A stretch of 64,000 bases of DNA. Source: Rhodococcus sovatensis. GTDB lineage: Bacteria > Actinomycetota > Actinomycetes > Mycobacteriales > Mycobacteriaceae. This document shows positions 15,999 to 24,920 of the stretch, piece by piece; the first letter of the stretch is position 1; the number at the start of each line of letters is the position of its first letter. The notes beneath the pieces are model-generated. The model did not search any database, was not told where the DNA came from, and saw only the letters and a list, made by a program, of their open reading frames with translations. The stretch spans positions 1,488,001-1,552,000 of the forward strand of contig NZ_CP147846.1 in assembly GCF_037327425.1 (NCBI RefSeq), given 5' to 3'. The translations under genes were made by a program, and so were the position numbers.

Positions 15999-17759
15999 TC
16001 AGATACCCAGATCCGCTTCGAACGACGCTTCTTCCAGTCGCTGCTTGATGGTGGTGAGGAAGCGGCCCGCGTCCGCGCCGTCGACGAGACGGTGGTCGTA
16101 GGTGAGCGGCAGGTAGACCATCGATCGAACGCCGATGGACTCGTTGCCTGCGGAATCCTTGACCACGACCGGGCGCTTGACGATTGCACCCGTTCCCAGC
16201 ATTGCCGCCTGCGGCGGAACCAGGATCGGGGTGTCGAACAGTGCGCCCTGGCTGCCGATGTTGGTGATGGTGAAGGTGCCACCGGACAGTTCGTCGGGCT
16301 TGAGCCCACCGGTTCGCGCACGTGACGCGATGTCGGCGATCGCGCGAGCCAGTCCGGCGAGCGACAGGTCGCCTGCGTTGTGGATGACAGGGGAGAGCAG
16401 CCCTTGTTCCGTGTCCACGGCGATACCGAGGTGGACGTCGGCGTGGTAGGTGATCTCCTTCTTGTCCTCGTCGATGCTCGCGTTGACGTTCGGGTGCGCC
16501 TTGAGGGCCTCCACCACCGCTTTTGCGAAGAACGGCAAGTACGTCAGGTTGACGCCCTCGTTCTTGGCGAACGTCGACTTCGCCTTTGTACGCAATGCCG
16601 CGATCGTGGTGACGTCGACCTCGAAGGTCTGCGTGAGCTGTGCAGACGTCTGCAGCGACTCACGGGTCTTCTTCGCGGTGATCTGACGAATGCGGTTGAT
16701 CTTCTGGGTCGTACCACGCAGGTGCGCGAGTTCCGGCCGTACACCGGCAGACGCAGAAGCTGCGGGAGCTGCCGCTGCGGGAGCGGCCGGAGCTGCTGCC
16801 GGAGCCTTCTTGGCCTCGGCGGCGGCGAGTACGTCCTGCTTCCGAACGCGTCCACCGACGCCGGTTCCCTTGACCGTCGACAGATCGACGTCGTTGTCCG
16901 CGGCGAGCTTGCGGACGAGGGGGGTGACGTACGGGGTCGCGTCGCCCGACGGAGCCTTGGGAGCTTCCTGCTTGGGAGCTGCCTTCGGTGCTTCTGCCTT
17001 CGGTGATTCCTTGGGCTTTTCGGCCTTCGGTGCTTCCTTGGGTTCAGGTGCGGGAGCGGGCTTCTCGGGCTCGGGAGCGGGCTTCTCGGGCTCGGGTGCC
17101 TTTTCGGGCTCCGGTGCCTTTTCGGCGGGAGCACCGGACCCGATCACGGCCAGCTGGCCGCCGATCTCGACGGTGTCGTCTTCCTCGGCAGTGATCTCGA
17201 GGAGCGTGCCGGCGACAGGCGACGGAATCTCCGTGTCGACCTTGTCGGTGGAGACCTCGAGCAGAGGCTCGTCGACTGCGACCTCGTCGCCGACTGCCTT
17301 GAGCCAGCGGGTGACAGTTCCCTCGGTGACCGACTCGCCCAGTTCCGGCATCGTGACCGGTGTTCCGGAACCGCTGGAGTCCGACTTCGCAGCCGGCGCT
17401 TCCTGCTTCGGTGCTTCCTCTTCGGCCTGCGGCTCAGGCTCGGCCGCCGGGACCGGCTCTTCCTCGGTGCTCGGTTCTTCCTCGGCGGGGGCTTCCTCGG
17501 CGGCGGGTGCAGATGCTTCGCCTGCTTCACCGATCTGGCCGAGTTCCCCACCGATTTCGACGGTGTCGTCTTCCTGAGCCACGATCTTCGTCAGAACGCC
17601 AGCAGCGGGGGAAGGGATTTCGGTATCGACCTTGTCCGTCGATACTTCGAGCAACGGTTCGTCGACCTCGACGGTGTCGCCCTCCTGCTTGAGCCACCTC
17701 GTGACAGTTCCCTCGGTGACACTCTCACCAAGAGCTGGCATCTGGACGGAGAAGGCCAT
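15999..17759 (-). CDS. sucB: dihydrolipoamide acyltransferase (E2) with two lipoyl domains
   Basis: A 586-residue E2 component. It has two lipoyl domains, each with the EVSTDKVDTEIPSP motif around the lipoyl-Lys (near 40-50 and 160-170), long Ala/Pro/Glu-rich linkers, an E3/E1-binding domain (TPLVRKLAADNDVDL) and the catalytic domain ending in DHRLVDGADAG. In mycobacteria the orthologue DlaT serves pyruvate dehydrogenase and the peroxidase system; annotations often call it SucB. Which dehydrogenase it serves cannot be read from sequence. A GAGGAG ribosome-binding site precedes the ATG. Confidence 0.95.
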   Translation of the reverse strand: MAFSVQMPALGESVTEGTVTRWLKQEGDTVEVDEPLLEVSTDKVDTEIPSPAAGVLTKIVAQEDDTVEIGGELGQIGEAGEASAPAAEEAPAEEEPSTEEEPVPAAEPEPQAEEEAPKQEAPAAKSDSSGSGTPVTMPELGESVTEGTVTRWLKAVGDEVAVDEPLLEVSTDKVDTEIPSPVAGTLLEITAEEDDTVEIGGQLAVIGSGAPAEKAPEPEKAPEPEKPAPEPEKPAPAPEPKEAPKAEKPKESPKAEAPKAAPKQEAPKAPSGDATPYVTPLVRKLAADNDVDLSTVKGTGVGGRVRKQDVLAAAEAKKAPAAAPAAPAAAAPAASASAGVRPELAHLRGTTQKINRIRQITAKKTRESLQTSAQLTQTFEVDVTTIAALRTKAKSTFAKNEGVNLTYLPFFAKAVVEALKAHPNVNASIDEDKKEITYHADVHLGIAVDTEQGLLSPVIHNAGDLSLAGLARAIADIASRARTGGLKPDELSGGTFTITNIGSQGALFDTPILVPPQAAMLGTGAIVKRPVVVKDSAGNESIGVRSMVYLPLTYDHRLVDGADAGRFLTTIKQRLEEASFEADLGI

Positions 17760-18154
17760 GTCTGTTGACTCCTCGACAGTTGTATGCGGGTAAATTCAGT
17801 TCTTACGACTTGTGGTCGTAGACCATTGTGCTGGCGTTGCTGGGTTCGCGGACGATACTTGCGTTAATTGCGGCCATCAGCGCTGCGGACGTCCGGGGTC
17901 GGGCGTCCGAACCGCGTGCGGAAATACGAGCGCTCGACGATGGTCGGCTGAATCCAGCTGGCACGTCGGCGCCCTTCTTTCATGGTCGGCAATCGTTCTC
18001 GACAACGAGAGAGTTGAACCCTCTACCGTCATCCTTCCATCCCGCGGGTGAGCGCGTTCCCCGAGGGCGCTGACGCCGCTGGCAAACTGGTGAGTAACAC
18101 GGGGTGCGCGAACAGCGAAGTCAGTGAGACGCATCGATGACAGGAGTGAGCGCA
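17760..18154. other. gene-poor interval between sucB and a small conserved gene
   Basis: About 395 bp between divergent genes. The sucB promoter should be at its left end. I see no long credible frame, terminator or known RNA. A 13-base match to a conserved 16S rRNA segment occurs near 18090, but the flanks do not continue it. Confidence 0.4.
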
Positions 18155-18484
18155 GTGGGGTTGTTCGATCGCTTCGCACGACGCGGTGGCAAAGGTAGAC
18201 GTGCCAAAGAGGGGTCGACGGCGCAGTATCTCGCCGACTGGACAGTGGCACGGATCGGGGTCGAGGCATACGTCGAACCGAAGACCACAGTGACCCCTGT
18301 CACAGTGGTTCTCGTTGCGAACGACGGTGAGTGGACTCGGCGCGCCGTCGACGAACGGGACCTGAGAAAACTCGGTCCCGACCTGAAGATTCCCGTCTAC
18401 GACGTCCGAAAGACGCGCTACCCGCAGCGAATGCGCGACTACGACGCTCGCCAGAAGATCCTCAAACGTCGTGCGGCCGAATAA
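18155..18484 (+). CDS. small conserved protein of unknown function
   Basis: A 109-residue protein, basic at both ends (GLFDRFARRGGKGRR at the start, RQKILKRRAAE at the end), with a central beta-rich part (VTPVTVVLVANDGEWTRRAV). I do not recognise a functional domain. The GTG at 18155 is preferred because AGGAG lies eight bases ahead of it; an ATG at 18137 would put that ribosome-binding site inside the gene. It is convergent with pepA across a dense set of inverted repeats. Confidence 0.65.
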   Translation: MGLFDRFARRGGKGRRAKEGSTAQYLADWTVARIGVEAYVEPKTTVTPVTVVLVANDGEWTRRAVDERDLRKLGPDLKIPVYDVRKTRYPQRMRDYDARQKILKRRAAE

Positions 18485-18602
18485 CGGCTCCGCCGCAGTG
18501 TCCGAATAGCGGCTCCGCCGCAGTGGCACGGTTGAGTGCACTCCAGTGCACTCAACCGTGCCACTGACGCGGAGCGTCTTGTGTTGCTGACGCGGAGCGT
18601 CT
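18485..18602. repeat. mosaic inverted/direct repeat between two convergent genes
   Basis: The core is a perfect inverted repeat with 21-bp arms (18522-18542 and 18545-18565) and a two-base centre. Outside it, CGGCTCCGCCGCAGTG occurs twice on the left (18485, 18510) and TGACGCGGAGCGTCT twice on the right (18565, 18588). Left and right units are roughly complementary, so the whole can fold into one long hairpin. The last unit runs into the pepA stop codon. It may serve as a bidirectional terminator; the repeated units suggest a mobile or expanding palindromic element. Confidence 0.75.
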
Positions 18603-20115
18603 AGCCGTTCTCCACGATGTCTTCGAGCACCGCGAACATCGTCCGCACCGGCACGCCCGTGCCGCCCTTGCCGATGTAGCCGAACGGTCCTGCGGTGTTG
18701 TACGCCGGTCCGGCGACGTCGATGTGTGCCCATTCGACGCCGTCGGCGACGAACTCCTTCAGGAACAACGCTGCCGCCAACATGCCGCCCGCGCGGCCAT
18801 TGGTGACATTCGCCAGATCGGCGACCTTCGAATCGAGCTCGCTGCGAATCTCGCTCGGCAGCGGCATCGCCCAGCCGCTTTCACCGACTGCCTGGGAGAG
18901 CTCGGCAACGCGATCTCGGAAGTCGTCGGTGCCCATGACGCCTGGGGTTCGATTGCCCAGAGCCACCACCTGCGCGCCGGTCAGGGTTGCCGTGTCGATG
19001 AGGTAGTCGGGGTTGTCTTCGCATGCGCGGACGATCGCGTCGGCAAGTACGAGGCGGCCCTCGGCGTCGGTATTGATGACCTCGACGGTGATTCCGCCGT
19101 ACTGGGTCAGCACGTCGCCGGGGCGCTGGGCAGTGCCGGACGGCATGTTCTCGGCCATAGGGACGGTGGCGACGACGTCGAGTTCCAGCCCGACCTTGGC
19201 AGCCAGGATCACCGTCGCGATGACGGCCGCTGCGCCCGCCATGTCGGAGGTCATGTTCTCCATTCCCGCCGCAGGCTTGATGGAGATGCCGCCGGTGTCG
19301 AAGGTGATTCCCTTGCCGACGAGCGCGACCTTCTTGGACTCCCGCTTGCCACCGGAATGAGTCAATCGCACCAACCGAGGGAGCCTCGACGAGCCCTTTC
19401 CGACACCGTGAATTCCGCCGTAGCCGCCCTTCTCCAGAGCCTTGTCGTCGAGGATCTGGACGCTCAATCCGGCATCGATGCCCAGCTGCTTTGCGCGAGC
19501 GGCGAACTCTTCGGGGTACAGGTGGCTCGGTGGAGTGTTGACGAAATCGCGCGCGATGGCCACGGATTCCGCGACGGCGATCGATCGAGCGAGTTCTGCT
19601 TTCGGTTCGCGCGCCCTGGTGCTGGGGACCAAGAGCTCGACACGGCGGAGCGGACCGGCGTCGGGACCCGGCGCGGACAGAGCGGACTTGAATTCGGTGA
19701 ACGTGTACGCACCGAGAAAGAAGCCTTCGGCGGCTGCACCGAGATCGAGGGAACCGAGTGTCGTCGCGGCAGTCTCCGTTCCGGCGAGGGACCGGGCTGC
19801 GGTGCCTGCGGAACGACGGATTCGCTCGGTGTCGATCGAGGCGGACTTGCCCAAACCGACAGCGAGGACGCTTGTGACCCCGAGGGATGCCGGAGCCGGG
19901 ATTCGGGTGAGTTCGTCGGCCTTGCCGGTCGCTCCGACGGCCTCGAACGAGTCGAGCAGGGCAGAGGCGTCAGCGTCGGTGATGTCGTCGGTGACGACGA
20001 GTTCGAGTCCGTCCTCGCTGGTGCTGAGCGCAACGACGAGAACGTCGACGTCCTTGCCGATGCGGCCGGCCAGCACCAATTCGGGTCCGAGGGTGCGCGA
20101 TGAAGTCGAGGGCAC
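18601..20115 (-). CDS. pepA: leucyl aminopeptidase (M17)
   Basis: A 504-residue cytosolic metallo-aminopeptidase with two-metal M17 motifs: VGKGITFDTGGISIKP near 265 and the signature NTDAEGRLVLADA near 345. The GTG at 20115 is chosen because AGGAG lies eight bases upstream on the minus strand and the family N-terminus begins there; the frame continues to 20775 through the gcvT region without protein-like content. It corresponds to pepB of mycobacteria. Confidence 0.95.
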   Translation of the reverse strand: MPSTSSRTLGPELVLAGRIGKDVDVLVVALSTSEDGLELVVTDDITDADASALLDSFEAVGATGKADELTRIPAPASLGVTSVLAVGLGKSASIDTERIRRSAGTAARSLAGTETAATTLGSLDLGAAAEGFFLGAYTFTEFKSALSAPGPDAGPLRRVELLVPSTRAREPKAELARSIAVAESVAIARDFVNTPPSHLYPEEFAARAKQLGIDAGLSVQILDDKALEKGGYGGIHGVGKGSSRLPRLVRLTHSGGKRESKKVALVGKGITFDTGGISIKPAAGMENMTSDMAGAAAVIATVILAAKVGLELDVVATVPMAENMPSGTAQRPGDVLTQYGGITVEVINTDAEGRLVLADAIVRACEDNPDYLIDTATLTGAQVVALGNRTPGVMGTDDFRDRVAELSQAVGESGWAMPLPSEIRSELDSKVADLANVTNGRAGGMLAAALFLKEFVADGVEWAHIDVAGPAYNTAGPFGYIGKGGTGVPVRTMFAVLEDIVENG

Positions 20116-20212
20116 GAGTGTTGCTCCTAGAGGATTGGAATCGAAACGTGTGGGTCGGGTTCGATCGTAGTGATCGGTACCGGGCGGGCGTGGTCCGCTA
20201 GCGTTGGCGTCC

Positions 20213-21313
20213 ATGAGCGAAGCCGAACTTCTCCGCGGTCCCGTACACGCCGTCCACGTCGAGCTTGGGGCTACGTTCGCTCCGTTCGGCGGCTGGGAGA
20301 TGCCGGTGTCGTATGCCGGGGTGGTGGCCGAACACAAGGCCGTACGACAGTCCGTCGGTGTTTTCGACGTCAGCCATCTCGGCAAGGCACTCGTCAGCGG
20401 ACCGGGCGCAGCGGATTTCGTCAACTCCACTCTCACGAACGATCTCGGTAGGGTCGGGCCCGGCAAGGCGCAGTACACGTTGTGCTGCACCGAATCCGGA
20501 GGAGTCGTCGACGATCTGATCGCGTACTTCGTCAGCCCGGACGAGGTGTTCCTCGTGCCCAATGCTGCGAACACGGCGGCAGTGGTTGCCGCGCTGGCTG
20601 CCGAGGCGCCGGAGGGCATCACAGTGGTGGACCAGCATCGAGATTTCGGTGTGCTGGCGGTGCAGGGGCCGGGTTCGCGGGCGATCGTGGAACAACTCGG
20701 ACTGCCCGTCGACATGGAGTACATGGCGTTCGAGGACGCGCGGTGGGGTGAAGTTCCCGTACGTGTGTGTCGCACCGGTTACACCGGAGAGCACGGCTAC
20801 GAGTTGATCCCCGCCTGGTCCGACGCCGAGGCGCTCTTTCGTGCCCTAGTCGACGCAGTACGGGCTGCAGACGGACAAGTCGCCGGCCTCGGTGCACGTG
20901 ACACATTGCGTACCGAAATGGGGTATCCCCTGCACGGTCATGAACTGTCGCTCGACATCTCCCCACTTCAGGCTCGATGCGGCTGGGCAGTCGGCTGGAA
21001 GAAGGAGCGGTTCTGGGGCAAGGACGCTCTTGTTGCCGAGAAGGAAGCAGGGCCCACTCGGATACTGCGGGGCATCAAGGCCTTAGACCGCGGAGTTCTC
21101 CGCCAGGGACAAACCGTCGAGCGCGACGGCGCTGAAATCGGTATCACCACGTCGGGGACGTTCTCGCCCTCGCTGGGACTTGGAATAGCCCTCGCGCTCG
21201 TCGATTCGAGCGCAGGTATTTCGCCGGGAGACATCGTGGCGGTGAACGTTCGCGGGCGTGCGCTGAAGTGCGAGATAGTCGCGCCACCGTTCGTGTCGGT
21301 GAACACCAAGTGA
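20213..21313 (+). CDS. gcvT: aminomethyltransferase (glycine cleavage T protein)
   Basis: A 366-residue folate-dependent T protein that releases ammonia and methylene-tetrahydrofolate from the H-protein intermediate. Recognisable segments are GWEMPVSYAGVVAEHKAVR near 25, FDVSHLGK near 50, CRTGYTGEHGYEL near 190 and the C-terminal TSGTFSPSLGLGIALA. The other glycine cleavage genes are not here, as in mycobacteria. It is divergent from pepA, with 97 bp between starts. Confidence 0.95.
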   Translation: MSEAELLRGPVHAVHVELGATFAPFGGWEMPVSYAGVVAEHKAVRQSVGVFDVSHLGKALVSGPGAADFVNSTLTNDLGRVGPGKAQYTLCCTESGGVVDDLIAYFVSPDEVFLVPNAANTAAVVAALAAEAPEGITVVDQHRDFGVLAVQGPGSRAIVEQLGLPVDMEYMAFEDARWGEVPVRVCRTGYTGEHGYELIPAWSDAEALFRALVDAVRAADGQVAGLGARDTLRTEMGYPLHGHELSLDISPLQARCGWAVGWKKERFWGKDALVAEKEAGPTRILRGIKALDRGVLRQGQTVERDGAEIGITTSGTFSPSLGLGIALALVDSSAGISPGDIVAVNVRGRALKCEIVAPPFVSVNTK

Positions 21314-21346
21314 GCGAGCCCGACCGGGTTGGATAAGATTCGCCCC

Positions 21347-22450
21347 ATGACTGGCCTCCCCGAATTCGCCCGCGTGCAGCATCCGTCCCCGGCTCCGTCA
21401 GAGGCCAGGGACGCCGTATTGGCTGCGCCTGGGTTCGGGAAGTACTTCACCGATCACATGGTGATCATCGATTACACCTCGGACAAGGGGTGGTACGACC
21501 CGACGGTCGCACCGTACGGTCCGATCCAGCTCGATCCTGCGGCAATGGTTCTGCACTACGGCCAAGCCATCTTCGAAGGTCTGAAGGTCTATAGGCAGCC
21601 GGGCGGCGAGTTCGCGTCGTTCCGGGTTCGTTCCAACGCGGAGCGGTTCCAGTCGTCGGCACGGCGACTGGCAATGCCGGAGCTCCCACAGGAGCTCTTC
21701 GTTGCTTCGATCGAACAGCTGCTCGCAGTCGACCACCAATGGGTTCCCGAGGCGGGCGGCGAGGATGCGCTGTACCTACGGCCGTTCATGTTCTCCACCG
21801 AAGCAGGGCTGGGAGTTCGCCCGGCCGACGACTACCGCTACATGCTCATCGCGTCGCCTGCCGGTGCCTACTTCCCGCGCGGCGTCAAGCCGGTCAGCGT
21901 CTGGCTCTCGACCGAGTACGTGCGTGCAGCCCCTGGCGGTACCGGTGCGGCGAAGTTCGCCGGAAACTACGCAGCATCTCTACTCGCACAGGCGCAAGCC
22001 AGCGACGAGGGGTGCGATCAGGTTGTCTGGCTCGACGCCATCGAACGTCGTTACGTCGAGGAGATGGGTGGCATGAACCTGTTCTTCGTCCTCGGTTCAG
22101 GATCGGATGCGCGCCTCGTCACGCCTTCGTTGTCCGGGTCGTTGCTCCCCGGGATCACTCGGGATTCGCTGCTGGCACTGGCGACGGATGCCGGCATTCC
22201 CGTCGAGGAGCGTCGGATTTCGACGGAGGAGTGGCAGAAGGGTGCAGAGTCGGGCGAGATCACCGAGGTGTTCGCGTGCGGGACCGCTGCGGTCATCACC
22301 CCCGTCGGACGAGTGAAGTCCGCGGACGGCGAGTTCGCCATCGCCGACGGAGAACCCGGAGAGATCACCCTCGCCCTGCGTGACACGCTCACCGGTATTC
22401 AGCGCGGTACGTTCGCCGATACTCATGGTTGGATGACCAAGCTCGGCTGA
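21347..22450 (+). CDS. ilvE: branched-chain amino acid aminotransferase
   Basis: A 367-residue fold-type IV PLP aminotransferase making or degrading valine, leucine and isoleucine. The PLP lysine lies in GAAKFAGNYAASLLAQ near residue 205, followed by the class signature around EEMGGMNLFFVLG. The ATG at 21347 gives the usual N-terminus. It lies 33 bp after gcvT on the same strand and may be co-transcribed. Confidence 0.96.
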   Translation: MTGLPEFARVQHPSPAPSEARDAVLAAPGFGKYFTDHMVIIDYTSDKGWYDPTVAPYGPIQLDPAAMVLHYGQAIFEGLKVYRQPGGEFASFRVRSNAERFQSSARRLAMPELPQELFVASIEQLLAVDHQWVPEAGGEDALYLRPFMFSTEAGLGVRPADDYRYMLIASPAGAYFPRGVKPVSVWLSTEYVRAAPGGTGAAKFAGNYAASLLAQAQASDEGCDQVVWLDAIERRYVEEMGGMNLFFVLGSGSDARLVTPSLSGSLLPGITRDSLLALATDAGIPVEERRISTEEWQKGAESGEITEVFACGTAAVITPVGRVKSADGEFAIADGEPGEITLALRDTLTGIQRGTFADTHGWMTKLG

Positions 22451-22455
22451 CCGGC

Positions 22456-23217
22456 CTACCCGCCGAGCAGAAGTCCGACGACGGTGATGGTCGTGGTCAC
22501 TTCGACTGTTGCGCCCAGCACGTCACCGTTGACACCGCCGAAGCGTCGGACGCAATGTCGGATACCGAGCGCTGCAGCGCTCAGAGCCACGACCGTCACT
22601 ACCGGACCCTGCCACCATCGTTCCTGTACCGCTAGGACTGATACGGCCAGAGTCACCAGTGTCCAGGCTGCGACGACGACCCGTGATTGCGAATCGGCAA
22701 CCAGCGCTCCGAAGCCGGTCGTCGTCGCCGGGGGAATGCCGCGACGGCACGCGAGGACCACCGCTACGCGTCCGACCACGATAGCGAGAAGCACTGACAC
22801 CCAAGCGCTCTCGTGGGCCAGTTGGCCGAGGCCGGCCGCTTGGATCGCGAGTACCAGTGCGACCGTCGCGACGCCGAACGGGCCAGCGCTGCCGGACTGC
22901 ATCACCTCCCGGGCGCGTTCCGGCGGACCGTAACAACCGAGCCCGTCAGCGGTGTCGGCGAGCCCATCGACATGCATCCCTCGGGTGAGAAGCGCGAGAC
23001 AAGCGACTGTCACGAGACCGGCGACGAGGCTCGGCAACGACGCGAAGTCGAACAACCACAGCAGGATTGCCGATACGGAACCCAGCAACGCGCCGACTGC
23101 CGGAGTCCACGCAATCGCTTGTCGGCTCTCGTCCCTGCCGATCGAATGCGGACCGCGGACAGGCAGGACGGTGAGCCACGACAAGGCCAACCGTGGACCG
23201 ACGAGCGCTGCGCGCAC
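22456..23217 (-). CDS. cobS: adenosylcobinamide-GDP ribazoletransferase
   Basis: A 253-residue membrane enzyme joining adenosylcobinamide-GDP to alpha-ribazole, the last assembly step of cobalamin. CobS landmarks are LALSWLTVLPVRGP near the N-terminus and RGMHVDGLADTADGLGCYG near 80-100 with the metal-binding Asp residues, followed by several membrane helices. The GTG at 23217 is two bases after the cobT stop, so translation is coupled. It is convergent with ilvE (5 bp between stops). Confidence 0.93.
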   Translation of the reverse strand: MRAALVGPRLALSWLTVLPVRGPHSIGRDESRQAIAWTPAVGALLGSVSAILLWLFDFASLPSLVAGLVTVACLALLTRGMHVDGLADTADGLGCYGPPERAREVMQSGSAGPFGVATVALVLAIQAAGLGQLAHESAWVSVLLAIVVGRVAVVLACRRGIPPATTTGFGALVADSQSRVVVAAWTLVTLAVSVLAVQERWWQGPVVTVVALSAAALGIRHCVRRFGGVNGDVLGATVEVTTTITVVGLLLGG

Positions 23218-23219
23218 GG

Positions 23220-24308
23220 TCAGTGCGCCGACGTCGCTGTGGTCTCGGTGCTGACTCCGGCGTCGGCGAAGGTCGACATTCCGGTCAGCGTAGCGATCGC
23301 AGCGTGTACAAGGTTCAGCGCAACCACTGCACCCGATCCCTCGCCTAGACGCATGTCCAGCTCGAGAAGTGGCTCGATTCGTAAGTGACGCAGGGCGATC
23401 GAGTGAGCTGGCTCCGTCGACCGGTGGCCCGCCACCCACCACTCGCGCGCGCCCCGAGCTGATTCCTCGGCCACGAGCGCTGCAGCCGTCACGACGAGAC
23501 CGTCCAGGACGACCGGTGTCCGACGGTGTGCCGCCTGCGCGAGAAAACCTGCCATTGCGGCAATGTCAGCACCTCCGGCGACCCGGAGAAGCGCGATGGG
23601 ATCTTTGACGACAGGACGCGCGCGTCGCATCGCGTCGCGGATCGCCGCGGTCTTGCGGATCCACCCGGCATCGTCGACACCGGTGCCGCGACCTACCGCC
23701 GCGACAGGCTCGGTATCGGTGAGAGCGGCGATCAAGGCAGTCGCCGGTGTAGTGTTTCCGATGCCCATGTCGCCTGCGATCAACAGGTCGGCACCGCCGT
23801 CCACTTCCTCGTCGGCAATGGCCCGACCGGCGTCGATCGCGGCAATCACCTCGGCCTGGGTGAGCGCATCTTCACGGTCGATCGAACCGCTCGACTGCCT
23901 GATCTTGTGGCTGCTCACCGACGGATCGGTGTCCACCTGAACAGAGATATCGACGACGCGGACCGACGCCCCCGACGCCTGGGCCAACGCGTTGACGGCT
24001 GCGCCGCCTGCAACGAAGTTGGCAACCATCTGTGCGGTGACCTCTGCTGGGTACGCCGACACTCCATGCGCCGAGACGCCGTGGTCGCCCGCGAACACGA
24101 CAACGCGCGGTCGGGAGAGCGGCGCGGGTGGACACCGGTCCTGGCACGCGGCGACCCACTCACCGAGCGCTTCGAGGCGACCCAGGCTTCCGGCGGGCTT
24201 GGTCAGCGACAGTTGGCGCGTCGCGGCCTGTATCCGCGCGTCCGCGGACGGCGGAGGCACCGGACGAAGGGGCGTCGAAATCTCGGACGGTTCCGAAGCG
24301 GCTGTCAC
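23220..24308 (-). CDS. cobT: nicotinate-nucleotide-dimethylbenzimidazole phosphoribosyltransferase
   Basis: A 362-residue enzyme that activates the lower ligand of cobalamin. The family blocks GSLGRLEALGEWVAACQ, VFAGDHGVSAHGVSAYP and GDMGIGNTTPATAL are clear. The GTG at 24308 is preferred (AAAGG six bases upstream and a length near the mycobacterial one); an ATG at 24335 would overlap cobU by 14 bp and has no ribosome-binding site. It is the middle gene of the unit cobU-cobT-cobS. Confidence 0.93.
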   Translation of the reverse strand: MTAASEPSEISTPLRPVPPPSADARIQAATRQLSLTKPAGSLGRLEALGEWVAACQDRCPPAPLSRPRVVVFAGDHGVSAHGVSAYPAEVTAQMVANFVAGGAAVNALAQASGASVRVVDISVQVDTDPSVSSHKIRQSSGSIDREDALTQAEVIAAIDAGRAIADEEVDGGADLLIAGDMGIGNTTPATALIAALTDTEPVAAVGRGTGVDDAGWIRKTAAIRDAMRRARPVVKDPIALLRVAGGADIAAMAGFLAQAAHRRTPVVLDGLVVTAAALVAEESARGAREWWVAGHRSTEPAHSIALRHLRIEPLLELDMRLGEGSGAVVALNLVHAAIATLTGMSTFADAGVSTETTATSAH

Positions 24309-24321
24309 TGAGGACCTTTCA

Positions 24322-24906
24322 TCATGATGGACCATCGGTGTCGGGCACTGTTGTCGGTGCGTGCAACGTCGGCGTCTTCAACGTCAGTGGCAGACCCGCA
24401 ACCACGAGGACGACCGAGTCGCACACTGTCGCCAATTGTCGATTGAGGGTGCCCATCTCGTCCTGGAACAACCGGCCCGACCGGGTAGCTGGAACCACGC
24501 CCCACCCGACTTCCGGACTGACCAGCACCACCGGGGTCGTGCAGTGTGCGACCGCCTGCACCAGCGCATCGGTGGCGGGTGTGATCGTGCCGCGGGGCAG
24601 ATCCCAGGCCTGCCGATCATCGAGTGCGCCGGTGAGCCACGTCCCGACGTCGTCGACGATGGTGGCGCCACCGATTTCAGCCGACAGGGCCTGCGCCAGG
24701 TTTGCCGGACTCTCGACGGTGGTCCAGTGCGACGGCCTGCGCCGCCGGTGGGCGTCGATGCGCTCGACCCAATCTGCATCAGTTGGGTCGAGTCTGCCGG
24801 TTGCGACGTATCGGACTGGATGCGAGCCATCGACGAGCGCTTCGGCGAACGCCGATTTACCCGACCGTGTGCCGCCGAGAACGAGTGTGCGTAGCGGCAG
24901 TGTCAC
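24322..24906 (-). CDS. cobU: adenosylcobinamide kinase / guanylyltransferase
   Basis: A 194-residue bifunctional CobU/CobP enzyme. The P-loop GGTRSGKS is at residues 9-16, followed by YVATGRLDPTDADWVERIDAHRRRRP-type sequence containing the guanylylated His, and a later VSPEVGWGVVPATRSGRLFQDE block. The GTG at 24906 is chosen because the P-loop strand starts right after it; the frame runs 32 codons further upstream without family similarity. It lies 14 bp after the DUF3043 gene. Confidence 0.92.
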   Translation of the reverse strand: MTLPLRTLVLGGTRSGKSAFAEALVDGSHPVRYVATGRLDPTDADWVERIDAHRRRRPSHWTTVESPANLAQALSAEIGGATIVDDVGTWLTGALDDRQAWDLPRGTITPATDALVQAVAHCTTPVVLVSPEVGWGVVPATRSGRLFQDEMGTLNRQLATVCDSVVLVVAGLPLTLKTPTLHAPTTVPDTDGPS

Positions 24907-24920
24907 GGATGCGAACGATG

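Noticed and set aside
18085..18115. GGTGAGTAACACG string resembling a conserved 16S rRNA segment
   Set aside because: Only about 13 bases match with a few scattered flanking ones; the surrounding sequence does not follow rRNA, so it is probably chance.
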